A stretch of 64,000 nt of DNA from contig CADBQY010000044.1 of assembly GCA_902796885.1 (NCBI GenBank), positions 1 through 64,000 of the forward strand. Reading direction: 5' to 3'. The notes beneath the pieces are model-generated. The model did no database searches and was not told the DNA's origin. It worked only from the letters and a program-made list of their open reading frames with translations. This DNA is from an uncultured Planctomycetota bacterium. GTDB lineage: Bacteria > Planctomycetota > Planctomycetia > Pirellulales > Thermoguttaceae. A program made the translations under genes and the position numbers. Positions 8,331 to 16,538 of the stretch are shown here, piece by piece; positions within the stretch are counted from its first letter, which is position 1; the number at the start of each line of letters is the position of its first letter.

Positions 8331-11300
8331 CTAGAAGCCCATGCCGCCCCCCATGCCGCCGCTCATCCCGCGGCTGCCGCCGCCCCCCATACCGCCGAAA
8401 CTGCCGCCTCCCATGCCGCTGCCTCCGCGCATACTGCTGATGCTCCCCATCCCGCGGCCGCCGCCCCCCGACATGCCGCCGTAGCCGCCGCTCAAACCGC
8501 CGCCGCCGTAGCTGCTTCCCGACATACCGCCGCCCGACGACGTGTTGTACTGAAACATGCGGAGCATTCCGCTGAACGCGGCGTTCGGGGAAATAAGAAC
8601 ATAACGCCGATCGGGAGTGACCCCCAAATTCGGCTGCATCTGCGCCCCGACCGAGATGGTGCTGATGACCGGCATATAACCGGAATCGGCGCCCAAGGTG
8701 TACTGAAGCTCAGGTGTCGTAAATTCGGTCTCGGGGTTCTTTTCCGTCGTTTTCCCCTCTTGGGTATACGACGCCGCGTAGTTCTGATTCGCCGCGGTGC
8801 GCGCCGCGGACGCCTTGGCCGAACGGGTCTGATAAGCTTTCACCTTTTCGGAAATCTCTTTGTCGGTTTTCACGCGAAGCTGCTCGACCAGCGCCGAAGC
8901 GGTCAAGAGTTCACGCTTGACTTCTTCGCTCCGCCGGCCGTTTTCCAGTTCGACGGTAAACCCGGCTTTCCCCTCTTTCATGTCAAGCGGGTAGGTGGCG
9001 ACCTTTTCGTTTTCGGTTCCGATCCCGGAAATGATATTGACGGTCACTTTTCCCTGCGGAAGCTCTCCCCAGCTCCGGCGGACGATCACGTCGTAATTGC
9101 CGGTGAACGCCATCGGACAGGTGTAGACCTTGCACCGTTCCCCTTCGTGCTGATCTTCGAGCGTCGAGGCGGTGACGGCTTCGGTTCGAAGAATCCCCCC
9201 CGCGCCGGTTCTCGGCTGACCGAACCAACAGACCGTGTTGACCGGTTCTTTCACGGAAAGGTCGATCTCGGCGTCGCCGGTCCAGCGGACCTCGATCACC
9301 AGATCGCGAACCAGCGCTTCGGTCAATTCGCGTTGATATTCGGCGAGTTCTTCGGTCCGCCCCTCTTTCTCCATTTTTGCCATCAGCTCTTCGGCCAGGC
9401 GGCTTCCCGCCTCCCAAACGTCGGATTCAAGACGCCCTTCCCACGCGCCGGAGGCGATCCCGACGGTGACCCACTTCTGGGCGTCTTCGTCCCCCGCCTC
9501 CTGGGCGAGCGCCAGGGCGCGGATATACGGTTCGGGACGCGCGGGATCGTATTTTGAGACTTCGCGGTAGAGTTCCAGAGCTTTTTTCGTCGATCCGATC
9601 GTTTCCAGATAACCCGCCACGCCCAGGATCGTCACCGGGTCGTCGGCAAATTCCGCCGCCGAGAGAATCGCCCGTTCGACCTCTTCCTGCGGGGCGTCGG
9701 CCTGCATCAGGGCGATCGCCAGCGCTTCGTACATCCAGCCGGCCGCCATGTCGGCGCGCAGCGCAGCTTTGAGCGCAGCGGCCGCCTCGTCAAAGCGCTG
9801 GGATTTCATCAGATCGTTGACCTGCTTGACAAACTCCATCTGAAAGTTGTAGAGCGCCTCCCGGTATTCCGACTGCTGCTCTTCGCGTTTCGCCTCGCGC
9901 TCTTCGTCGGATCCTTCCCCGACCGGCTCCGGCGCCTTGGGCGCCTTGGCCAGGAAGTAGTCGTCCCACTTCTGGTCGAGATCGGCCGGCGCCTTCATGA
10001 GCGTGCCGACCGGCGCGTTTTCGGCCGCCGCGGGCCGTTTATCCGCCTTGGCGGGCACATTGAAGTTTCCGCCGAAGCCGCCGCCGCGGTTCCCGCCGAA
10101 GCCGCCGCCTCCGAAGCCGCCGCCGCCCATGCCGCCCATACTGTTCCCGCCGCTCAGACCGCTAAGCGAGCCGCTCGAACTGGGTACCAGCGTCAGATCC
10201 GAAACGGGATAGTAACGCAGATGGTAGATCTCGCGCCACAGGTCGTCCGAAGATTCGAGACCGTCGATCGTGTCTTTCGTCGTAATGTACAAATATTCGT
10301 CCCGCACGCACGGCACCAGGTCGTACGGACGAAGAACGAGATTCAGGGCGGTTCGGAGGCTGACCGAAAGGAGCGTGTCCTGAATCACCATCTCGTCGAG
10401 CGAGTTTTCGCTCTCGTCGATGGCGGCGCGGTCGAAAACAATGTTGATCCCCTTTTCTCGCTTGATTTCGTTGATCCAATCGGTCAGGGGGCGGCCTTCC
10501 TCGTCGTTTTCGTCAACGCGCACGTCGACGGTGTCGTTGAGGGCGCGGACGATCTTTTTACGCGTCTCGGACTGAGTGAAGAGGGAGGCGTCGGAATATT
10601 TTTCTTTCCGCGCCTTTGACAGGGCCAGCCACGTATCGGCGTCGGGATAGATGATCGGCGGCTCGTCGGACGTCGGGATATGCGAACGTTCGACCGACAT
10701 CAAAACGTCGAGAAACCGGATCCGGCGGTATTTGCGGAGGTATTGGTTTTCGGCGTAGGCGTTCGTTAGGCGCGCCACGTTCGCCGCCTGGGTCGGAAGG
10801 GCCAGATCGTCGATCAAATCGGCGGCGGTGCTCGCCACGTCGGCGGCGAGCGTGTATTGCTCTTCGGCCACCAGCGAGTTGAACCGTTTCATGATCTCTT
10901 CGACCTTTTTCTGATTTTCGGCCCGCTGATTGGTGATCGTGGCGATGGCGGTCAGTTTGGCGTTGTTCCGCATCGCGTCGAGATCGCGTTTGTCTTTGGC
11001 GAATTTTTCGCGCTCCAGGAATCGGGCGTTCGCCTCAAGCGAGGCGAGAAGTTCTTCGCGGTCGGCGTCGGCCAGGTACGGATTGTCCTGAACCGAAACG
11101 ATCGCCAGCTTGATGTTCTGGATAGCGCCGACCGGATCTTTCACCGCCTGCTTCCGCGCGCTGTCGATGGCGGCTTTGATTTCCGATTTGACCTGAGCCG
11201 TCTTCAGACGGGTGTTCGCGTCGGAAGCCCCGAGCAGATTCGCCGAGCCGGGCGTCGAGCCGGACTCGTTTTCGTCCAGAACCGCTTCGGCGGCGGCAAA

Positions 11301-11402
11301 CGCGTCGTCTTGGTCTGCGTCATCCGAAGTCGTTTTCACCGGCGCTCCGTAAGCCGTCGCGGCCAGAAACGCCATCGAAAGAAGGAAAAGCCGGTTTCTC
11401 AT
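8331..11402 (-). CDS. Secreted STN-domain/TPR protein with Gly-rich tail
   Basis: A 1023-aa protein with a signal peptide (cleavage near AYGA-PV). Residues about 305-380 resemble the secretin/TonB short N-terminal domain: LTDWINEIKREKGINIVFD, then a LRTALNLVLRPYDL segment. A Gly/Asn-rich linker (about 405-445) follows. About 530-680 contains TPR-like helices (LEKA-type pattern, ALELYREVSKYDPARPEPY). The last 80 residues are an extreme Gly/Ser/Met repeat (SGGYGGMSGGGG). No secretin beta-barrel domain is present, so it is not itself a secretin. It probably acts in the periplasm or at the envelope as an oligomeric scaffold; this is inference. It is the first gene of the minus-strand block ending at 3005. 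Confidence 0.7.
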   Translation of the reverse strand: MRNRLFLLSMAFLAATAYGAPVKTTSDDADQDDAFAAAEAVLDENESGSTPGSANLLGASDANTRLKTAQVKSEIKAAIDSARKQAVKDPVGAIQNIKLAIVSVQDNPYLADADREELLASLEANARFLEREKFAKDKRDLDAMRNNAKLTAIATITNQRAENQKKVEEIMKRFNSLVAEEQYTLAADVASTAADLIDDLALPTQAANVARLTNAYAENQYLRKYRRIRFLDVLMSVERSHIPTSDEPPIIYPDADTWLALSKARKEKYSDASLFTQSETRKKIVRALNDTVDVRVDENDEEGRPLTDWINEIKREKGINIVFDRAAIDESENSLDEMVIQDTLLSVSLRTALNLVLRPYDLVPCVRDEYLYITTKDTIDGLESSDDLWREIYHLRYYPVSDLTLVPSSSGSLSGLSGGNSMGGMGGGGFGGGGFGGNRGGGFGGNFNVPAKADKRPAAAENAPVGTLMKAPADLDQKWDDYFLAKAPKAPEPVGEGSDEEREAKREEQQSEYREALYNFQMEFVKQVNDLMKSQRFDEAAAALKAALRADMAAGWMYEALAIALMQADAPQEEVERAILSAAEFADDPVTILGVAGYLETIGSTKKALELYREVSKYDPARPEPYIRALALAQEAGDEDAQKWVTVGIASGAWEGRLESDVWEAGSRLAEELMAKMEKEGRTEELAEYQRELTEALVRDLVIEVRWTGDAEIDLSVKEPVNTVCWFGQPRTGAGGILRTEAVTASTLEDQHEGERCKVYTCPMAFTGNYDVIVRRSWGELPQGKVTVNIISGIGTENEKVATYPLDMKEGKAGFTVELENGRRSEEVKRELLTASALVEQLRVKTDKEISEKVKAYQTRSAKASAARTAANQNYAASYTQEGKTTEKNPETEFTTPELQYTLGADSGYMPVISTISVGAQMQPNLGVTPDRRYVLISPNAAFSGMLRMFQYNTSSGGGMSGSSYGGGGLSGGYGGMSGGGGRGMGSISSMRGGSGMGGGSFGGMGGGGSRGMSGGMGGGMGF

Positions 11403-11920
11403 AACGTGAACCTCTCCGTCCGAAATATAGGTCAGCGGTAATTTGAATTTTAAAGTTCGTTTCGAGGCTCCGAAGGACGCGGCGCCCGTCAGAACCCCTA
11501 TAACGCGTAAAACCCTCCAAGCCGTCTCGCTAGACAGCTTCCCCTATCCTTATTATGTTCGTCCTCTTATGTTGCCGGGATAAAATCAAACCCCGATTCC
11601 CTCCCGATTCCTTGGAACTCGAGTCAACCATCTGTCACAACAGAAAGAATGCTCAAGATTCTCTTTTTCGGTCCATTCCGACTGACCGGCAACTCGGCGC
11701 CTCGTGCGGAGGAAAGGAGAGAATGTGCCGAAACCTTTTGCCGCCTCGGCACAGGATTGCCCATATTGTTAAGTTTACCTATTTTTTAGAGAATAGCAAC
11801 CAAATGACTACAAAAAAACAAAAATTTCGAAAAAGAGACGCGCCGGCAAAACCCCGCGGCCTCTCTCGTTCCGAATAAGAAAGATTCGAAAACGGAGTTG
11901 AAGCGCGGCCGCGCCGGAAG
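11403..11920. other. Long intergenic gap without a supported gene
   Basis: The 518 bases between the VWA-like gene and the STN-domain gene hold AT-richer stretches, for example around 11765-11840, but no reading frame with protein-like composition. One 107-codon frame on the plus strand has mixed Cys/Arg/Lys composition and no domain features. The upstream control region of the STN-domain gene must lie here; I see no convincing -35/-10 pair. Confidence 0.5.
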
Positions 11921-13117
11921 TTACTTTTCGGGACGTTGATTTCCTGCGCCCCAAGACGCTTTTTCGGCGGCGTCCGTTCCGCTACGTCCCTCCAACAGGA
12001 GCGCGGCCTCGTCGGACTGACCGTTGGCCGACGCCTGTTCTCCCATTTTGCGCGCCGTCTCGTCCTGTACGGCCAACGCGGCCTGATATTCGCGCAAAAA
12101 GGCGCGGCCGGGAATCGGCAGGGCAAGCCCGCCGTCGCGGGCGGCTTCGCCAACCATCCATTCGAGCGAACGGTTCTCCTCTTTCGGCTCGCCGACTTTC
12201 AGCGTCCGTTCGATCATCGCCTCTCTCCCGTCGAAAAGCCGGGCCGGGAGTTCTAGGGTCATTTCGTCTCCCGGAGTGAGATTTCCGGACCCGATAAGGA
12301 AGGTTTCGCGGTCGCTCCGAATTGGCGGAAGCTCGGCCGGATAGAGTTTCTCGGCGCCGAGCGCGGTCTTCACGTCGGACTCTTCGAGCCAGTAGACCGA
12401 CGCGGCGGCCGACTCGGCCAGGCTCGCCCCCGCCGGTGTCCCCTCTTTGATCCGCAGGTCGACCAAGGCTCCTCCTGTACGATAGACGAGCGAGGCCAGC
12501 GCGTTGTTATTCGTCACCGCGCCGTTGGCAAACGCGTTGAAGGTGATGTGCTCTTTCACCAGATCGGCGGTCAGAAGCGCCGCTTCGTGCCGGTCGAAGA
12601 AAGAGGCGGTACTCACCCCGCGGCCGATAAAAACGATCAGGCGCGGTCGTTCGGGGCCGAGTTCGCGAAGGCTGTCGGCGGCGGCGCGGATCATTTCCTT
12701 CATATCCATCGCGCCGAGCGGGGTCTCTTTCGCCAAATTGGCAACGGCGTTTTCGGCCAATTCCGGCGCGACCTCTCGGAACTTCGGCGTGGCGGGAAGG
12801 GGAACGAGGCGGTTCGAGGCGACAAAGACCTGAACGCGCGAACCTTCGGGCAGACCGTTAATCAGCGCGGCGACCGCATTCCGCGCTTCGGCGCGCACCT
12901 GGGCGGCAAGCTGACCTGCCGAGAGATCGACCGCCAACGCCGCGTCGACCGGCCCGGACTCTCCGACCGGTCCGGTCAGAGGAACGGCGAAATAGGTTTC
13001 GCTCTCCGCCGCCTGATACGTTTCAATCTGCTCGGCGGCAAGGCGCCCGCCGAAAAGAAAAAGCGCGGCCGAGATGAGAACGAGTGGAACGAGACAATGC
13101 TTGTACTGGCGGTTCAT
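11921..13117 (-). CDS. Secreted VWA-like protein
   Basis: A 398-aa protein starting at the ATG at 13117, preceded by AAGGAAAAGG; longer in-frame starts would add an Arg-rich, non-protein-like extension. A signal peptide (LVLISAALFLFGGRLAAE) is followed by a fold resembling a von Willebrand A domain. It has the central strand AALAVDLSAGQ, a partly degenerate metal-site DxSxS, then amphipathic helices, RVQVFVASNRLV, and RPRLIVFIGRGVS. The later half is beta-rich, followed by an Ala/Glu-rich tail. Such planctomycete proteins usually act in the periplasm as binding or assembly factors. It is transcribed away from the pilT operon and may share a regulatory interval with it. Partner unknown. Confidence 0.7.
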   Translation of the reverse strand: MNRQYKHCLVPLVLISAALFLFGGRLAAEQIETYQAAESETYFAVPLTGPVGESGPVDAALAVDLSAGQLAAQVRAEARNAVAALINGLPEGSRVQVFVASNRLVPLPATPKFREVAPELAENAVANLAKETPLGAMDMKEMIRAAADSLRELGPERPRLIVFIGRGVSTASFFDRHEAALLTADLVKEHITFNAFANGAVTNNNALASLVYRTGGALVDLRIKEGTPAGASLAESAAASVYWLEESDVKTALGAEKLYPAELPPIRSDRETFLIGSGNLTPGDEMTLELPARLFDGREAMIERTLKVGEPKEENRSLEWMVGEAARDGGLALPIPGRAFLREYQAALAVQDETARKMGEQASANGQSDEAALLLEGRSGTDAAEKASWGAGNQRPEK

Positions 13118-13256
13118 GGTACGCCTTTTCCTTCTTGGTTTTTGCTCTTTGATCGCCTTCGGCGCGGGAAATGCCGTCCGCGTCATTCTACCTCTCCCGG
13201 GCGAAAAAATCAAAGGCGGTTTCCCGTCCCGCCGACGGGGAAGGGGGCTCGGCTGA

Positions 13257-13284
13257 TTGCATTCTCCTCTTTGCGGATTATAAT
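13257..13284 (+). promoter_or_regulatory. Promoter of the pilT operon
   Basis: TTGCAT at 13257-13262 and a perfect TATAAT at 13279-13284 are separated by 16 bp. Transcription would begin near 13291, about 110 bases before the chosen pilT start. Confidence 0.7.
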
Positions 13285-13401
13285 GGGTAGGTGCCGACCG
13301 GTTAATAGTGACATAATAGAGTTTCGGCAATCTTTCACAAAACCGCGCGCCGGAAACGACCGGCGCCGCCAATGATTTCCAACTACGGGAGCTGTCAGGC
13401 C

Positions 13402-14550
13402 ATGTCATCCGCTGATTCGGGAGGGGAACTCCATTTTACGCGCAAAAAGAAAGAACTCGAAATCGACGCGCTCTTTCGGGCCCTGGTTAAGTTCAAGGGA
13501 AGCGACCTTCACCTGAAAGTCGACCGCCCCCCTTATATCCGCGTTAAAGGGAGCCTCCGTACCCTGAACCGCGGACCGATCGACGACGAAGAGATGGAAC
13601 GGCTCATCTTTCCGATGATGGACGAACGAAACCGAAAGATCTACAACAACGACGGCGGCGCCGACTTCGCGCACACCTGTTTGTGCGACGGGGTACAGTG
13701 GCGGTTCCGCGTCAATGTTCTGACGCAGATGGGGCATATCGGCCTGGTTGCCCGCCGCATCAACAACGACATCCCCGAACTCGAAAAACTTCACCTGCCG
13801 CCCGTCCTTTACAACCTCTGCAAGCACGAACAGGGAATGATTCTCCTGGCGGGGGTTACGGGAAGCGGCAAGTCGACGACGATCGCCAGCATGCTCAACT
13901 GGGTCAATCGGAATTACTACAAACATATCCTGACCCTAGAAGACCCGATCGAATTCATGTTCACCGAAGACAAATGCCTGATCAATCAGCGCGAAATCGG
14001 ACAGGACGTGATCGACTTCAGCGTCGGAATGAAACATGCCGTGCGGGAAGACCCCGACGTGATGCTCGTCGGGGAAATGCGTGACCGCGAAACGTTCGAA
14101 ACGGCCATTCACGCCGCCGAAACGGGGCACTTGGTCTTCGGGACAATCCACGCCTCGTCGGCGCCTTCGACGATCGGGCGTATCCTCGACCTTTTCCCCG
14201 CCAATATGCATAAGGCGATCCGCAGCGCTCTGGCACTGAACATGAAAGGGATCGTCGCGCAAAAGCTCCTCCCGTCGATTCTCCCCGGAGTTCAGCGCGT
14301 GCCGACCTGCGAAATCATGATCTTCAACAGCATCGTTCAGAAACTCGTTCTCGAAGAACATGACGAAAAGCTTGCCGACGCGGTTCGTATCGGCGCGCAG
14401 GAAGGGATGCAGGACTTCACGATGAGCCTGAAAAATCTCGTGCAGGCGAAGAAAATCGACCGGGCCACGGCGTTTCAGGTCGCGCCGAACATCGAATCGC
14501 TGAAGATGGCCCTCAAGGGGATCGAAGTCAAAGAACCGGGTATTCTGTAA
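13402..14550 (+). CDS. pilT: PilT-type retraction ATPase
   Basis: A 382-aa hexameric secretion/pilus ATPase. It has the N-terminal PAS-like segment with SDLHLKVDRPPYIRVKG, Walker A GVTGSGKST (about 151-159), the Asp box LTLEDPIEF, Walker B VMLVGEMRD (about 220-228) and the His box TGHLVFGTIHAS (about 241-252). All catalytic residues are intact. In characterised species PilT hydrolyses ATP to retract type IV pili. I prefer the ATG at 13402 because GGGAG lies 10 bases upstream; an ATG at 13372 is also in frame but has no ribosome-binding site. It is the first gene of a tight operon whose next two genes are larger relatives with broken P-loops. No pilin or platform gene accompanies it. Confidence 0.93.
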   Translation: MSSADSGGELHFTRKKKELEIDALFRALVKFKGSDLHLKVDRPPYIRVKGSLRTLNRGPIDDEEMERLIFPMMDERNRKIYNNDGGADFAHTCLCDGVQWRFRVNVLTQMGHIGLVARRINNDIPELEKLHLPPVLYNLCKHEQGMILLAGVTGSGKSTTIASMLNWVNRNYYKHILTLEDPIEFMFTEDKCLINQREIGQDVIDFSVGMKHAVREDPDVMLVGEMRDRETFETAIHAAETGHLVFGTIHASSAPSTIGRILDLFPANMHKAIRSALALNMKGIVAQKLLPSILPGVQRVPTCEIMIFNSIVQKLVLEEHDEKLADAVRIGAQEGMQDFTMSLKNLVQAKKIDRATAFQVAPNIESLKMALKGIEVKEPGIL

Positions 14551-14558
14551 TTCCGCAT

Positions 14559-16538
14559 ATGACACACACACCGCTTCAAACCGCGCGCCGCGTTTTTACC
14601 GCGGCGCTCCTTCCGATGATCCTCTTCCTTCTGGTCGGTTTCCCGGCCGATTCGGCCGAGGCCGCAAAGAAAAAAAAAGGTGAGGAAAATAAGCAAACAG
14701 AAGACTACTACAGCCCAGAAAACTGGTACGGCAACTTCTTCAAGTCGTTCAAAATCTGGAGCAAGGAACTCCGATACACGAACGATTCGGCCAAAACGGT
14801 CGCCGAAATGGGAAAAGATCTGCGAAAAGAAGGCTGGCGGAAAGAGCCGGGGCACTTTTACAGCGCTACGAAACTCGTTTTGCTGATGCTCCTCTTCTGG
14901 ATCTGGACCGCCACCACGACTTGGGTTAATAACGACGCCCAGCGGCTGGTCGATCTCCATCGGGTCGAGTGGAACACCGCGCAGGTGGCCCCTTTTCCGA
15001 TCGGGTTTCTTCTGCTTCTTTTCATTCCGATTTTCTGGGTCGGGTATCCGGTCCTCATTCTCTTCTGGTTCGTCCCTCTGTGTTCCTACATCGTTCACCG
15101 CAACTCGGGTGTTCTCGACGCCGACAAGGTTATGACGCCCGACCATTTGGTCTTTCTGCTCAAACGGCTTTTCGGGATGGACGTGAGCAAACCGAAACCG
15201 ATGGCGTATATGACCGGCGCGCCGATCGAGATTATTTCGTGGGGGAAACGCGTCTCGGACGAAGCCAAACAGGGACGGACGATCGCCGCGCGGAATCAGC
15301 AGCCGGGATTCAACCACTTTAAAGAGGTGGTCTATCAGGCGATTCGCCACAACGCCATGATGATCCGCGTCACCACCGGCCCGACGCAGGCCGGGATTTC
15401 GTTCTTCATCGACGGGGTCTGGATTCCGATGAACAACGTCCTCGATCCCGCCCGAAAACGTCCCGTCTCGCCGCAGGATACCGGCGCGATCACCCGCGCC
15501 ATGAAAGTTCTCGTCGGCGCCGACGCCGACGAACACGCCCGCCGTCAAGGGGGCGAGTTCATGATGAAATACGATCGGAAAAAGAAGATGGAGGCGCTTC
15601 TGGTCACCCAGGGAAAAGCGGGGGTCGAAGAGGCGCTCGTTCAGTTCCAGCTTCTGAGTCTTCCGTTCAACTCGCTCGAAGAGCTGGGGATGACGCCGCG
15701 TCGGCAGGAGATGTTCCGCAAAATTCTCGCCGCCGAAAAGGGACTTTGTCTTTTGGGCGCCGCGCCGGGGCAGGGGCTCCGCACTTTCACCAACGTGGCG
15801 TTCAACGCAACCGACCGGTTTACGCGCGACTTTGTCACGGTCGAAGACGTCCAGCGCGCCTACATGACGATCGAAAACCTGACGAAAGTCACCTACGATT
15901 CCGCCAAAAAAGAGACGCCGATGACCGTTCTGCCCGACGTCTTCTTCAAGGAGCCGAAAGTTCTCCTTCTGCGCGACATCGTCAACCTCGACACTCTCAA
16001 ACTCTGTTGTGAAGAGGTAAATCACGATCGGCTGATCGTCAGCACGTTCCGCGGGATCGACGCGGCCGACACCATCATGCGGGTCTTACAGACCGGCGTC
16101 CCCCGAAAACTCTTTGCCGATTCCCTCTTTGCCGTCGTGACCCAGCGGCTGATCCGCCGTCTCTGCCCCCATTGTAAGGAAGAGATCCCCGCGCCGCCGG
16201 AACTCGTCCGCCGTCTGGGGCTCAACCCGCAGACGGTCAAAACCGTCTTCCGCCGCCGCGTACACGCCGCCCCCGAACCGGGTCAGAAGGATCATTACGA
16301 ACCGTGTCCTCACTGCCTCGAAATCGGATACTGGGGCCGGGCCGGCGTCTACGACGTGATTCTGGCGAACGACGAGATCCGTCAAATCATCGTCTCCAAC
16401 CCTTCGGCCGACGCGATCCGAAAAGCCGCGCTCAAAACGGGAAGCCGCGGTTACTTTACCGACGGCGCCGAGCTGGTCGGAAGCGGCGTGACGTCGTTCG
16501 ACGAGTTCCGCCGCTTCATGCAGGGAGGGGGTAAATAA
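14559..16538 (+). CDS. Membrane-anchored PilB/GspE-like pseudo-ATPase (copy A)
   Basis: A 659-aa protein beginning 8 bp after pilT. Residues 12-33 form a signal or anchor helix, followed by a Lys run encoded by nine A. Helices lie at about 105-122 and 147-179. Residues 215-659 have the GspE/PilB layout, including the C-module cysteines C536/C539 and C583/C586 (CPHC in both) and a GRAGVYDVI segment. The P-loop is destroyed: GAAPGQGLRT (400-409) lacks the invariant Lys. The Walker B region reads VLLLRDIVNLDT in place of the usual GEIRD form, and the His box is NHDRLIVSTFRG. It should not hydrolyse ATP in the normal way. I infer a structural partner of PilT or a membrane platform. Confidence 0.82.
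   Translation: MTHTPLQTARRVFTAALLPMILFLLVGFPADSAEAAKKKKGEENKQTEDYYSPENWYGNFFKSFKIWSKELRYTNDSAKTVAEMGKDLRKEGWRKEPGHFYSATKLVLLMLLFWIWTATTTWVNNDAQRLVDLHRVEWNTAQVAPFPIGFLLLLFIPIFWVGYPVLILFWFVPLCSYIVHRNSGVLDADKVMTPDHLVFLLKRLFGMDVSKPKPMAYMTGAPIEIISWGKRVSDEAKQGRTIAARNQQPGFNHFKEVVYQAIRHNAMMIRVTTGPTQAGISFFIDGVWIPMNNVLDPARKRPVSPQDTGAITRAMKVLVGADADEHARRQGGEFMMKYDRKKKMEALLVTQGKAGVEEALVQFQLLSLPFNSLEELGMTPRRQEMFRKILAAEKGLCLLGAAPGQGLRTFTNVAFNATDRFTRDFVTVEDVQRAYMTIENLTKVTYDSAKKETPMTVLPDVFFKEPKVLLLRDIVNLDTLKLCCEEVNHDRLIVSTFRGIDAADTIMRVLQTGVPRKLFADSLFAVVTQRLIRRLCPHCKEEIPAPPELVRRLGLNPQTVKTVFRRRVHAAPEPGQKDHYEPCPHCLEIGYWGRAGVYDVILANDEIRQIIVSNPSADAIRKAALKTGSRGYFTDGAELVGSGVTSFDEFRRFMQGGGK

Noticed and set aside
8331-11402. 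A type II or type IV pilus secretin
   Set aside because: Only an STN-like region is present; the conserved secretin beta-domain is absent, and the C-terminus is a Gly-rich repeat.
11555-11878. A 107-codon plus-strand frame between the VWA-like and STN-domain genes
   Set aside because: Its composition (many Cys, Arg, Lys and Pro in no pattern), lack of a ribosome-binding site and lack of any hydrophobic or domain structure suggest chance openness.
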